Positions 44,341 to 63,845 of a stretch of DNA of 64,000 bases are shown piece after piece. A program made the translations under genes and the position numbers. Each line of letters begins with the position of its first letter. Positions within the stretch are counted from its first letter, which is position 1. The notes beneath the pieces are model-generated. The model was given only the letters and a program-made list of their open reading frames with translations, did not search any database and was not told the origin of the DNA. Source of the stretch: Utricularia gibba (lineage: Eukaryota; Streptophyta; Magnoliopsida; Lamiales; Lentibulariaceae); NCBI GenBank assembly GCA_002189035.1, contig NEEC01000011.1, positions 2,542,001-2,606,000 of the forward strand. Reading direction: 5' to 3'.

Positions 44341-46119
44341 GAGTGTGGTGGGTGAGACACGCTTGTGCTATTCGAGAGGCTGTGGAAGGGTTTATATACA
44401 AAGCATCGGCGTTGGCGCCTCTGCGGACCAGCCGCCGGAGTTTTTGAAGACTGGAACGGGCTGTCTGGACTGTTTCAGTCACTACAAATGAAACGGCATC
44501 CTTGACTCCCTTTTTTATTTCTTAATTAGTTATATATATAATATTATAATATTAGCTAGATGCTAATAATATGTGGGCCCTCCTTTTTTCCACATCAGAA
44601 TATTATGTATATTTCACACTCAATTTTTTCTATATAATATTACAATATTTGCAAGATATTTATACTGACTTCCTTCCACTGGTTATGCTCAGGCGTCGTT
44701 TTGTTGGTAATGATGTGTTTGATATTAAGTATAACATAGAATATATTAACATTCGGGATAATAATAATATATTTAGTAATTGAAAGTAAATTTTTTTAAG
44801 ATACTTTTTTACTCTTTACAAAATATAAAATTATCTTCATTAACACCACTCCTTATTTGTATACCTTGAATCATGAGAAATTTATATCGAGATAATTTAT
44901 ATCGATATAACTAACAAACATAGCATTAAAGAATCCCATCGTCCTTTCCATCTATCCATACTATGCTCTCTTGACGTCTGTGTGTGCTGCTTATTCATCA
45001 CCAACATTCTGTTGCATGTTATAAACCAAGGTGCTAGCATTCGATATCCTAATGTCGAAAAAAGCATCACTTTTTCATCGCACATGAGACTCTAGATGGG
45101 ATCTTCAAAACCAAGGTGACGTCACTCAACATCACACAATCTAAGCAAGAAGGGGGCGTATGGTGAGTAAAGAAGGGAGAAGGGAGGCTGAAATCCAACT
45201 CTCCCAATGGCAGCAAACTGCGTAGGCATGGCATGGGATGCCATGATTCATCTCCTCATCTGCAAAACCAGCCCCCCACATGGCCGCCTTTTGTCTACTC
45301 AATGCCCATGTGGTGGATGCTTGGGGATATCCCATGAGGCACTCTTCTGGCTCTGCCTTCTACCAGATGGGCCATGTGGGCATCTTTGATCGGCACGTAA
45401 TACCAGATGGACTCACCAAACACAGCTTGTGTTGGTGCGTGAGTGGGGATGGATAATCCCCACTTTTCAATGGGAGCATTACCGGAATAGATAGGGATAA
45501 TAGCAAGATAACCAAGTCATTTGTATAGCTCGAAAAGCAATGCTACCATAACCTTCTCAAGACACCCTACATGCACAAGGTTTAGGTACGGGAAGGGAGC
45601 GTAGATTGTGATATTTGGTATAAAACTAAATCAGAGTTCATACCAATGATGGTACACAGTAAATCACTCAACGAGAATACTAAGTATCTAATTAGATAAT
45701 AATATAAAATTAGAAGTTTAATAACCATATTTCATATTGGTTACAAATAGAAAAGATCACATACTGAAAGAGAGATTCCCTTTTTCAAGAGAAGTTAATG
45801 TAAAATTATGATGATTACGTATTGGAAACCTAAAAGATCCATAAACCCTCAATTTGAGACTAGAGTTGTTTAAGTGGGCTTGCAATTGGGCTGTCTGAGG
45901 ATTTGGGCCTTTTGCTTGATGCATAGTAGAGGCTCAAATCAACCATATTGTTTTTGTTACCGTAAATAAATAGATTAAATCGGTAAATAGGTCATAAGAT
46001 GCGTGGGACCCACTCCGGTGTCGATCCAGTTATCAACACACACTTCGAATCCAACGTACACTTCAAGTTCGGGATATCCAGTTTTCTGCATGTGTTGTCG
46101 GATTCTTGGGTGATCATCA
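44341..46119. other. 1.8-kb divergent spacer between CIPK and PnsB1
   Basis: CIPK promoter on the left and PnsB1 promoter on the right. AT-rich at 44510-44920, with a small tttatatcga-type near-repeat at 44880-44912. No coding region or mobile element is supported. Confidence 0.4.
45875..45909 (+). promoter_or_regulatory. Three TGGGCY elements before PnsB1
   Basis: TGGGCT at 45875-45880, TGGGCT at 45887-45892 and TGGGCC at 45904-45909, all on the same strand within 35 bases, about 210 bases before the PnsB1 start. They match the site II core used by TCP factors. Confidence 0.5.
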
Positions 46120-48024
46120 ATGGCGGCAGCTCCTCTCCATCCGAATTCCATCCTCGGTTTCCTACAATCATCTCCAAGTTCCCGAAAACGAACATTTGCA
46201 GTTTCTCCTTCATCTACCCACTTTTGTCCAGAGAAAAATCCATCGCATTTCGCGCGAATTTGAAGAAAAAGAACCCATGGCTGGACCCTTTCGATCAAGG
46301 GGACGACCCGGAAATGGAGTACGGTTCCCTTTTCTCGGATGGTAAGCAGGAAGAGGATACCAGACCCCCCGATAACCCTGATAATCCGTATGGGTTTCTC
46401 AAATTCCCTGCGGGTTATAATGTGGAGATTGCTCCCTTGGGATTGAAGACCAGAGGGGATGTGAGAAGATGTTGCTGTTTGATTGCTGGTGGGGTTTACG
46501 AGAATTTGCTGTTTTTTCCTACTATTCAGTTGATTAAGGATCGTTACCCTGGAGTCCAAATTGATGTCATCACTTCGGCTAGGGGGAAACAGTGTTATGA
46601 AATGAACAAAAATGTTCGATGGGCTAATGAATATGACCTGGATGATGATTTTCCTGATCTAGCTGATTATGTGGATATGCTTGGAGTCATTAAGGTGATT
46701 GAGAATTTTAAGGCTTTTGTTTGTTTGTTCCGCATTCAGGTTAGCAGAATTTGCAGGTTCTTGGAAAGATGATGAGCAAGTAAATGTTTACATAACCAGG
46801 GCAGGTACTACGACATGGTGCTATCAACTAAGTTAGCAGGCCTAGGCCATGCTGCGTTTGTGTTCATGTCGAGTGCCCGGGATCGAGTTAGCTATGTTTA
46901 CCCAAATGTAAATGCTGCTGGAGCAGGACTACTACTTTCAGAGACGTTCACGCCGGACAGCACCAACCTATCTGAAGGTGGATACCACATGTAAGGATAA
47001 GTAGCTGTGTTCATTTTTGTGACTTGATGATGCTTCATCTTTTGCTGGGCTGCACAATGAAGGTATCATCAGATGATTGACTGGTTGGGGAGGCCATTCC
47101 GTAGCGTTCCCAGACAGCCGGTTCTGCCTCTCAAAGTATCACTCTCAAGGAAGGTGAAGGAGGTTGTTGAGGAGAAATATACAAAGGCAGGTGCAGTTAA
47201 GGGCAGATACATTGTGATTCATGGGATTGAGTCTGATTCAAAGGCGTCCATGCAATCCAGGGGAGACACTGATTCCTTGTTGCCTCTTGAAATATGGGCT
47301 GAAATAGCTTATACTGCACTAAGCCGCAGGTACAGAACACTAGCTCTTGTTGGTGTTTTGATCAAGCGACTTCATGCCATTTTAGCCACTAGATCATGCT
47401 ACCTCTAACGGATTTCGACATGAACAGTGATCTCACTCCGGTTTTCGTAATCCCACATGAGAAAGAGAGGGTAAATGTTGAAGATATAGTCGGATACAAT
47501 ACATGCATTGTGTTCATCACCACCCCTGGGCAGGTTCCATTGCTTTCACTACTGCATTTCTTGAATTCATAAACCAAAGGATGATTCCTTCTGATTGATT
47601 TGGTTTGGTAGCTTGCTGCACTGATAAACGATTCGGCTGGAGTGATAGCTACAAACACTGCAGCCATACAACTCGCAAACGCTCGAGATAAGCCAAGGTA
47701 AGTAGCTCATCTTCTCTATCCATGCCGGCAACCCAGTTGAAAAAACTTGATTTCATCATCTTTTTCACATTACCTGTTCGATTTTATGGAATATCGTCTT
47801 CCACCTTGGTACATTGGGTTTTACATGTGCTTTTTTTTTTCCTGAACAGCATTGGGTTGTTCTGCTCTGATGAAAAAGCTCAGGCCTTCGTTCCAAACCC
47901 AGAAGAGAAAAGATGTACACTTATCACATCAAAGACTGGGAAACTTGTTGATATCAACGTACAAGAGATTAGCAACGCCATGCAAATTTTCTCAACACCA
48001 ACTCCATTGGCAGTTCTCCAATGA
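46120..48024 (+). CDS. PNSB1: PnsB1 (NDF1/NDH48), chloroplast NDH subcomplex B subunit; one apparent frameshift
   Basis: Subunit of the thylakoid NDH complex used in cyclic electron flow around photosystem I. Exons 46120-46694, 46800-46990, 47063-47329, 47428-47533, 47612-47697 and 47850-48024; with one added base, 466 residues. Blocks matching the family: KKKNPWLDPFDQGDDPE, EYGSLFSDGKQ, GDVRRCCCLIAGGVYENLLF, FPTIQLIKDRYPGVQ, YYDMVLSTKLAGLGHAAF, GIESDSKASMQSRGD, PVFVIPHEKER and FITTPGQLAALINDSAGVIA. The ATG at 46120 opens a plausible transit peptide (MAAAPLHPNSILGFLQ, Ser/Arg-rich) but in a frame that stops at TGA near 46261, while the conserved frame is open from before this ATG with no good start. 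A one-base loss is inferred between 46120 and about 46250; the A-run at 46234-46238 is the likely place. A start at 45999 without frameshift is the alternative, but that leader is not transit-like. Confidence 0.87.
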
Positions 48025-48175
48025 CAACAATTGCTGTACTGTGTGCATTAATAGTTTCACATTTTGAAGACGAAAATTCTCAATACCACATGTAATGTAA
48101 CTCATTTCAGCCATACCTGAAGCACATAAAAATTCTTCACACCAAGTTGCTGCATTACATATGCTAACCAGTGGC

Positions 48176-56455
<8,280 letters not shown>

Positions 56456-57178
56456 GGTTTCCGCTACAAATGGGAAGTGCTTCTGTAAGGTGGCGAGAGA
56501 GTTTTATATAGTAAATGACACGTGGATCACCGTGCTTGAGATATTTTTGTTTAATTTTAGCTAATGTAACTATAAAAAGATACATATTTTACTTTTGTGA
56601 TTCACTTTTGCTACTTTTACCTTTTTTCATAAACTTTTAAGCTTTCTCCTTTTTCTCCCTTTACTTTTAAAAAAAGTAAAACAAAAAATTATATTTTAAT
56701 AAAAACTAGATTTTTGTTAAGAACTTCATAGAAGTCGATGGTTTCTTCCTTCTTCTTTTGGAATCAAATGAACTCCTAAACTTATAAATAACCTCAAGTA
56801 GTCATTTTAATGCGATTTTGATAAATTTATTTCGTTCTTATAGCATATGAACAGTACGGTAATACAAAGCTTCTTCACAAAAAATTAACTTGCGCAGAAA
56901 AGAAAAACAAATACTATTTTGAAGGTGGACTTTGGAGAAGTAAATGCAGCGGAGAATCTCCCACAGTTTCTGATCCTGAAGTTCATGGAACGGATGGATG
57001 GATATGAAACCGACTAGGATTAGTTCCCAAGCACAAAATATAACGGATTAATACATTATGACTCCAGCTGATGGCACGGTTACAGAGACATTAAATCAAA
57101 AGCTTTCTAGTTCAATGTCCCACTATAAAAGTACATTCAGATAAAGATTCATCAACTGAAACAAAAGCATAGAAAGTG
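56456..57178. other. Divergent spacer between ABCC13-like and defensin-like genes
   Basis: About 720 bases, AT-rich, containing two promoters. The right end has a TATA box, TATAAAA at 57124-57130, 49 bases before the defensin-like start codon. Nothing else recognised. Confidence 0.45.
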
Positions 57179-57495
57179 ATGAAGAGATTGGGTTTTATCT
57201 GCTTCATGACTCTTACTCTGCTAAGTTTCATGCTCTTTTCAGCATATGGTTAGCTGCATATTTTCATCATAAGAAATGGCAGACATCAGGTATATGACTG
57301 ACAGCATGCATATTCACTGCAGGGAAAACAGAGGCGCACACAATGAGAAATATTTGCAGGGATGATGCCCAGCATGCCAAAGAAGCGTGCACCAACTATT
57401 GCACAGCTTACCCTTACCAGTATGCATCTGGAGAATGTAAATGGCGCTGGTATCTTCTGTGGATGGAGGGTGATTGCGTTTGCTATCTGGCTTGA
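57179..57495 (+). CDS. Defensin-like secreted cysteine-rich peptide
   Basis: Two small exons, 57179-57248 and 57323-57495, join in phase to 80 residues. Exon 1 is a signal peptide: basic start MKRLGF followed by a hydrophobic core ending SFMLFSAYG. Exon 2 codes a mature peptide of about 56 residues with six cysteines spaced C-x(10)-C-x(3)-C-x(12)-C-x(12)-C-x-C. The C-x3-C, Gly-x-Cys (GEC) and C-x-C elements in this order are the cysteine-stabilised alpha-beta pattern of plant defensin-like proteins, and the intron after the signal peptide is the standard position for that family. A TATA box lies 49 bases upstream. Both exons are short, so simple frame searches miss the gene. Family membership is inferred from pattern, not from sequence match. 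The role could be antimicrobial or signalling; nothing here decides. Confidence 0.75.
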
Positions 57496-57703
57496 TGGCA
57501 TGTATACCATCTTCCATCTTTCAAGCCAATTACATCCATGAATAAAGATCCCCTGAATATATATGTGATCATGTTAAACGGACGAATATATTGTAAAGTA
57601 AAGCACTGCTAGTAATATGATATCCAATCATTGGAAGGTTCACCTGGATCATTCTGGAGGGAGGATGCAGTGGATAAGATGATGAGATTCCATCAGATTT
57701 TAG

Positions 57704-59573
57704 TTATCTTATTGCTTTTTGGAGCTTTTCTCCTTTCACTACTCTGCTTCTCCAACGTCTCAATCCATCACCTGTCCTTACATGCCTCACAACAGTCATT
57801 TGCACTTTTTTTTTCTTTGTAATGTCTTTCAATGGAGCACTGCTCTGCACAAGCTTCGTAAGTGAAGGATCTATTGATTTGATCTCAGAGTAGAACTCTT
57901 TAGCTTTGGCAATTAGCCCTCTTCTAATCAATCCTTGCACCAATGCACGGTAATGCTCCTCATTTGGCTTCACCTCGTGCATCTTCATTTCCGACCATAC
58001 TTTTAATGCACTCTCAGGTTCACCCAGTCTGAAGAATTTATTCAAAAGTAAAGAAAAAGTTTCTGAGGTTGGACTCAAACCAACTACTCTCATATGCTTC
58101 AGTAGTAGCAATGTCCTTTCTAATGTCTCACCCTGCAACAACGCATTGTAAGTATCCGATGTGGGGTTGTTTCCATTACTTATCATCCTGGCGAGCACAA
58201 TTTTCGCATCCTTAAACTTCGCAGCTTTGCAAAGGGGAGAGATCATAAGGTCATAGGTAGTAGAGTTTGGTTCAAGACCAATTTCTTTCATCCCGTCAAC
58301 AATCCTAAGAGCTTTGCTCAAACAATTTTCCCCAGTTAGAACATGAACAAGAGAATGATACACCTCCAGACCTGGAATCCAGCCTCTCCTTTTCATCTCA
58401 TCGTGCAGTCTTAATGATTCAAACAAATTACCCACCTTAGAGTAGCACGAAATCATGTGGGTGTACGAAGTTCCATCTGGTTTGATACAGCATTTAGACA
58501 TTTCCCGCCAAACCCTCTTGGCTTCATATACATCGATGATTATGTTACACCAGCCATTGAGAATTATATTGAAGCTTCCTACTTCGAGTGGGAAGAACTT
58601 CTTATTCAGATACATGAAATCTTCAGCCTCTTCAACGTTTCCATGTTTGCAGAGAATATTCAAGAATGCAAAGTAGGTATTCAAGTCTGGGGAAAACTTA
58701 AATTTCTGCATCAAATTGAAAGTTCGTATCGCCTTGCTCGTCTCATTTGCTGCAGCATACCTGTGGGGATAGAAAACAAGAAAAACAAAATCGTGGGCAA
58801 TAAATACAGAAAAGTTGAATCTTTTTGAAGCAATCCAATCAAAGGTCATGTTCAAGGCGAAGCGTGATCTTTCTCAACTTCTCATGCCCAAATATTACAT
58901 TCCCTTGTAACCTTTTTCATGGCATCACGCCTGTAAATCGAGATCAATTACAAGTCTCCATAATATGAAACATCACTTACCTGTCAATCATGATCAGCAT
59001 TGCTTGTTGTATGTCCTTAGAATCGGCACAAAGCTCATGAATCAGACTCCACGCAGTACTGAACTTTAGATTGTTTCCCAATACCCATATCATCAAACAC
59101 CAGGTCTTCTCAACCAAGCAATCCCATTTCTCACCCCATTTGTACACCAAAAAGGCCGACTTCCACTCTTCTCTCAACACCCAAATCAGAAAAAAAATAA
59201 CATCTTTATTCGGTTCAACACCAGAATCATCAAGAAAAGCCGTCGCTTCATCCCCATACGCAAAGTCCTTAGCATTCCGAATCCTTTCAAGAACTTCACA
59301 ATCACAGGGTTCCATACCCCTTTGCCTCCTCACTTCCTCCAAAAGGTTAATAACCTGATCACCATCCGGTCCAAATGCGCAATCTAGGAACCCGAAATCA
59401 GGAACTTGTTCTAAGCCCCCGCAAGACGCTCGATGAAATTCCCGAGAGAAGGTAACCGAAGCACGACGGCTACAAATAAATTTCGAAAGAAGTGAGAGAG
59501 AGGAGTGACGAGATGCGGCATCATTGCGTCCAACGAATCGGAGGCTCCGGAGTACGCCGGCGAGCAACACCAT
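57704..59573 (-). CDS. PPR protein, mitochondrial, At1g80880 type
   Basis: Minus strand; exons 58981-59573 and 57704-58760 join in phase to 549 residues. An N-terminal region rich in Arg and Ser (MVLLAGVLRSLRFVGRND) fits a mitochondrial presequence. P-class PPR motifs include TWCLMIWVLGNNLKFSTAW, TYFAFLNILCKHGNVEEAED, SFNIILNGWCNI, SYTHMISCYSKVGNLFESL, VYHSLVHVLTGENCLSKAL, TYDLMISPLCKAAKFKDAK and HYRALVQGLIRRGLIAKAK. No E/DYW extension. A single intron is less usual for a PPR gene but its position gives a clean AG|G join (MIDR-YAAAN). Organellar RNA binding is expected; the target is unknown. It ends about 210 bases from the defensin-like gene, in convergent orientation. Confidence 0.9.
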
Positions 59574-59984
59574 GAGTGATGGCTTTTCGACTTACGTTTC
59601 AGTACGTTTATTCACAATTATTTTTTTAAATAAAAAATCTAAAAAATAGAAATATTAAATTTAGATATTTATTTTTTACTAATAATTTTAAAAATGTTCA
59701 TTAAATAATTCAATTGAGAAACGTGAATAACATGAATAATAAACTAGATCCAATGTATCTTTTTTTGCCTGGTATAAAAAATTTCTTGGGGCATTCCAAT
59801 ATTATTATAGTATTTGTGTTTTTTATGTATTTTTTTTATAGTGTCGGTGGTCGAGGCTCGGGTAGGTGTGATCAAATTTTAGATCCATGCCTTGCACAAT
59901 GGGTACACAAATTTACATGAAATGTACACTTTAAACACATGGGTGACGTGTTCGAAACTACCCATGAGTCATGGTACGTGTGGA
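59574..59984. other. Spacer between PPR and J8-type genes
   Basis: 410 AT-rich bases: the PPR promoter and the J8-type 3' UTR, both on the minus strand. No feature seen. Confidence 0.4.
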
Positions 59985-60568
59985 TTAAAGATTGGCAGGG
60001 GATGAGTAATCGCGAACCCAAGCTCCCTCCCATCCCATCCATTCTTCCCACTCCTCCCAATCGTCCATAGTCTCATGCATCTCCGCCATCTCCACCGTCG
60101 CTCCGCCTCTCGTGTTCCTCATCACAATCTGCAACCACAACAATTGAAGGATAAGCGTCGCTTGCTACGATAATATGGAATTCCGACTTGACAGCGGATG
60201 CGACAAGCCTGCGATTTAGGTTTCCGTTACGGAAGGTGTTGAGGAGACTCACATTGTACGCTTCGTTGATCTGGCGAAATCGCAGGGTGCAGTTCTGTTC
60301 TCTACATACATCGGGATGGTACTGCAAGTTGAGGCAATTGTGCTTCAGATTACGCGACGGATGGATTCTATTTTGCGCAATCTCCGACAAAAGGAATCGG
60401 GAAATCGGTTTGTACCTTAAGAGCGAGCTTCCGGAAGGCTCTTTTGACCTCTGATTGAGAAGCGCCGGGGCTAATCTTGAGCATTTTGTAGGGATCGGCA
60501 ACAGCTGAAGAAGAAACATACGGATGCCTCGTTGGATGGGCAAAGGAGCAGGAGGCCGGAGCAGCCAT
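59985..60568 (-). CDS. J8: Chloroplast J-domain protein, J8 (DJC22) type
   Basis: Minus strand; exons 60416-60568, 60253-60321 and 59985-60128 join in phase to 121 residues. J proteins stimulate Hsp70 ATPase. The start MAAPASCSFAHPTRHPYV is short and Ser/Ala-rich, as in a transit peptide. The J domain is ADPYKMLKISPGASQSEVKR, AFRKLALK, then the catalytic YHPDV loop and FRQINEAYN. It ends in an acidic, Trp-rich tail (DDWEEWEEWMGWEGAW), a mark of the small J8-type chloroplast J proteins. The HPD tripeptide is intact, so co-chaperone activity is expected. It is shorter than the Arabidopsis J8 I recall (about 160 residues), mainly before and after the J domain. The start is the first ATG consistent with the family; an upstream in-frame ATG at 60691 would add 41 residues without transit-like character. 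Confidence 0.9.
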
Positions 60569-61130
60569 TCTTCCGCAGCAAGATAACGCAAAACCCAACG
60601 AATTGAAATTTAAAGAGAATCGGGTACACGACGGAGGCAACTCCACCCCCCCTTTTATAGATTTACGTGACGCCGATGTGGATTTTTCCAACCCAAATTG
60701 GTCAACTGTCTGTTTTTTTGATTGACCGATCAGTTCTCCCTTTCCGAGTTCAAATTATTAAGTGGGTCCCACTCTCCCCGAGTAAATTGATCCTTTTAAA
60801 ACGTGTTTCTTTTTTCCATGTCCTAACGTGCTGTTGTCTTATTCAAACTTTTGAATTTTTAAATAAGAAAAAGGTTGCGATTGGACCGAATTTCTCTATT
60901 TTTCTATTTAAAACGAGAAATCAGAAATTTCAAGAGAATACCAATTCTTATTTAAACGAAAGCACATGGACAACAGCCCCATTGCAGAACCTGCTGTACG
61001 GAAGTGTGCACCGGGGAGGTGAATTGTTCCATTGAAGATTATAGACAGAGCACTCGGAGTCGAGCTTGAGCATTGGAGGTTCAAAAACAGTGCATTCTGC
61101 TGAGAGCTTACGGTTTTACAGTGAAGAGTA
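60569..61130. other. Spacer between J8-type and PP2C genes
   Basis: About 560 bases containing the J8-type promoter and the PP2C 3' UTR. No coding region supported. Confidence 0.4.
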
Positions 61131-63845
61131 TTAGGCTTTCTGTGTGAGAGGTTGCTTGAGATGCACCAAGATCATCGTCATGTTGTCACAGCCCTCTTGG
61201 CCAGATGATGGAGCCAAGCACTTGTCAAGCACTCTTTCACAGACGACAGATAGCTTCTTTCCCTGAGGGGAGAGATAAGAGGATTTGGATGTTATGCAGT
61301 TGTCATTGGTGTAACGTAACTTGTGGGGAAGAGGAAACGCTGTGAAACCTAACTGCATTTTTTATCATCTCTTCTTTGACGAAGTCGATTGCTTGCTGAC
61401 TCGACATGCAATCCCTGTACGAAGACAATGGAAGACAGAGCTTTAGTATCTGATAGTAAAGCTATCTTTGGGAGAATCTACGTGAGAAAAACAACAAAAA
61501 AAAGGTTGCCATGTGTTGGGTGAAGTTGCGAGGTACACTAAGCTTACCATATTCCATCACAAGCTAGTATGAGAAAATCGTCATCTTCAGAAAGAGATAC
61601 CTACATGGATGAACAGAACATTACATTCTGTACCTTGAATTGAAACTTTTGTTATACAAAGCAATAACATTAGTAACGGCAAAGGTGTCTCTTCAAAAAT
61701 TAAGAGGCCGGGATGCTATAAGGTTTAACTTGGAACAGAGAGACTAAGCAAGGGAGCAATCATTGATTGAAAGTGGTCTGCATATGGTATTCGTCAAGTG
61801 CAGGAAATAAATTGACATACGGTAACAATATCAGGGTCAGCTGTCACAATTTGCTTTTGAGCAGGCAAGGATTTGTTTTGCTTTAACTCCATATCACCTG
61901 AAACATTTAGTTGCATCCAGTGATAATAGGAAGGGGAGAAGAGTATCCACATTTTCATTGAGTAGAGAGTACCTATGGCCCTGGTCAAGTTCAGGCTTCC
62001 GTTCACTCGTCCAAAATGTATGAATCCACCAGCTTCCAGTATCCTTTTTTTCTCAACAGGAAGGTGTGGTTTGTGATCTTTGGATAAATCATGTGCCTAA
62101 AACGATGTTCAACAATATTGAAATAAATGCCAGAGATCCTCACTGTTTAACAATACTGCATCAGCTACTGAACTAAAAGTTGATTTAAAAGGCCTATGTG
62201 ATAATTTCTGGTATTGAAGATAAACGTTGCATTCATATAATGCTGATATTACGTGTCAATAACTCATATTTTAAACGAAGGAAATTTATTGCCTTTCCTT
62301 TCCGAGACAAGACACATCTCGAGTCGCCCACATTTGCCACAGTGAGTTGATTGTCCCGGAGAATAGCAACACATGCAGTGCTCCCAGAGCTTGGGCCTTT
62401 ATGGTCGCCTGAAATACCCTGTATAGGGAAGCATGCTGATAAATGAATAAAAGAGCTTGAAGACTCAAGAATGCAAATATTTGAACTAAACTAGTTCAGG
62501 GAGTAAGAGAGAGGAATACGAGTTGCAATAGGATGAAAAAGAATACCAAGAATATATCCTTCACTGACCAAGAATATATCCTTCACTGAAATAAAACTAC
62601 ATGGCACCATTGATTGCAGACCTGCCCACGGGAGAAAGATGCCTGCGCATTAGCACCCTCCGTTTGCCTAGAGTTGGATTGTTGTTCCATGCCCTTCAAG
62701 AATTCCAACTCTTTCTGTCCGGAAGTCTCACACATCATCTCATCTATCCTACAGCCGGAAGAACATTAGACTGAAATTTCTCATAACAGAAAATCAACAT
62801 TATATGCAACCACTTGTTCCTGCCAGGTGAGGTTAACCATATGAGTCTTGTAACTATCATTCTACGAACTAAAATACTTTAGAAATAAATCAAACATAAT
62901 TTATTTCCATCGAGAAAGCTACTTCAAAGGACTAAACTAGAAATAATTCAAAAAAAAGAAAAAAAAAAACGAAAAATGAAAGTCAAGTTTGGATGACCAT
63001 TGCACTCGAATGAAATTTAAGATACAAATCCCAAACGCAGATCTGCGAATACCTGAGAAAAGCATGCCTCAGAGATGACTCCAAATCACCAGCTAAATAC
63101 GCTTCATCCTGAAGTATCTGATGATGAAGAAACTTTGCACAAAATCCTGAAACTTCTTTGCCTGATAAACAAAATAATTCTTGTCGTTTACTCACTAAAC
63201 AACTCATATCCTTAAGTGAGTAATCAATTTGCTAATATATGAAAAAAAAATCAGTACAATAAACAGCCAAGAGCCTTAAAAAAAGATCAAAGCAACTAAG
63301 GGAAATAAGAATCACAACATATTATCGCTGGGTAGAGAATCACAGAGAAAAACAATGTGCATTTGACATAAAAAGGTGAATCTATTATTCGTCTTTACCC
63401 CCATGGCCATCATAGACTCCAAAGAAAGAGGTAGGACCGTCCAAATCCATAAAAGCAGCATGCTGTCCGCAACCAGAGTCAACATAGGTGAACACTTGCC
63501 CATTAATAAAAATAATGATCAAATTCAACAGCTGAAGAAACTGGAAAAGATATCCATGGCACGTCATCTTATGTCAAACAACACAAGTGACGCCAAACAC
63601 ACTTCCTATTCAGTGGCAAGACATGAAAATCCATATCCATATGAGGCAATATTTCTCAACGCAAGCAGATATCACAGTATGAGCATACGAAAATTAAAAA
63701 GTCGGTTGAGCAAATGCAAAGAATTTACAGCGTCTTCCATTGTTGTTCTCCATCCCTGCATTGAAGACAAGCCATATCTCAGGATATCATTCTCGCCATC
63801 CTCAGAGAACTTCTCAGTCTTCGGTGTGCTTAAGTACCCCCCCAT
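61131..63845 (-). CDS. Protein phosphatase 2C (At2g25070/PP2C21 type)
   Basis: Mn2+/Mg2+-dependent Ser/Thr phosphatase. Minus strand; exons 63729-63845, 63399-63462, 63053-63161, 62622-62748, 62293-62418, 61973-62096, 61821-61897, 61548-61600, 61354-61414 and 61131-61262 join in phase to 329 residues. The N terminus [20 protein letters not shown] has a Gly-2 typical of N-myristoylation in this clade. PP2C motifs follow in order: [32 protein letters not shown] (metal-binding Asp), [20 protein letters not shown] then [55 protein letters not shown] and CDNMTMILV. All catalytic aspartates are present. The stretch between the third and fourth exons is variable, as usual. One intron has a GC donor. 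Upstream of 63845 only about 155 bases of the leader remain before the window edge. Confidence 0.94.
62097..62292 (-). other. GC-AG intron in the PP2C gene
   Basis: Minus strand. The donor is GGAAAG|GCAATA, the acceptor cattttag at 62097. The two sides are conserved PP2C sequence (SRKGK and [10 protein letters not shown]) joined in phase at a lysine-alanine boundary, and no GT is near. GC-AG introns are about 1% of plant introns and normally use the U2 spliceosome. Confidence 0.85.

Noticed and set aside
44391-44912. Possible MITE in the AT-rich CIPK upstream region
   Set aside because: Short near-palindromes only; no inverted ends with a target duplication could be matched.
45975-46559. 194-codon minus-strand open frame over the start of PnsB1
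   Set aside because: It is the reverse of a conserved coding exon, which leaves few stops by chance; no motif on the minus strand.
57631-57822. Plus-strand 63-codon frame with a hydrophobic stretch opposite the PPR end
   Set aside because: Overlaps the PPR 3' coding end on the other strand; no signal-peptide context or partner exon.
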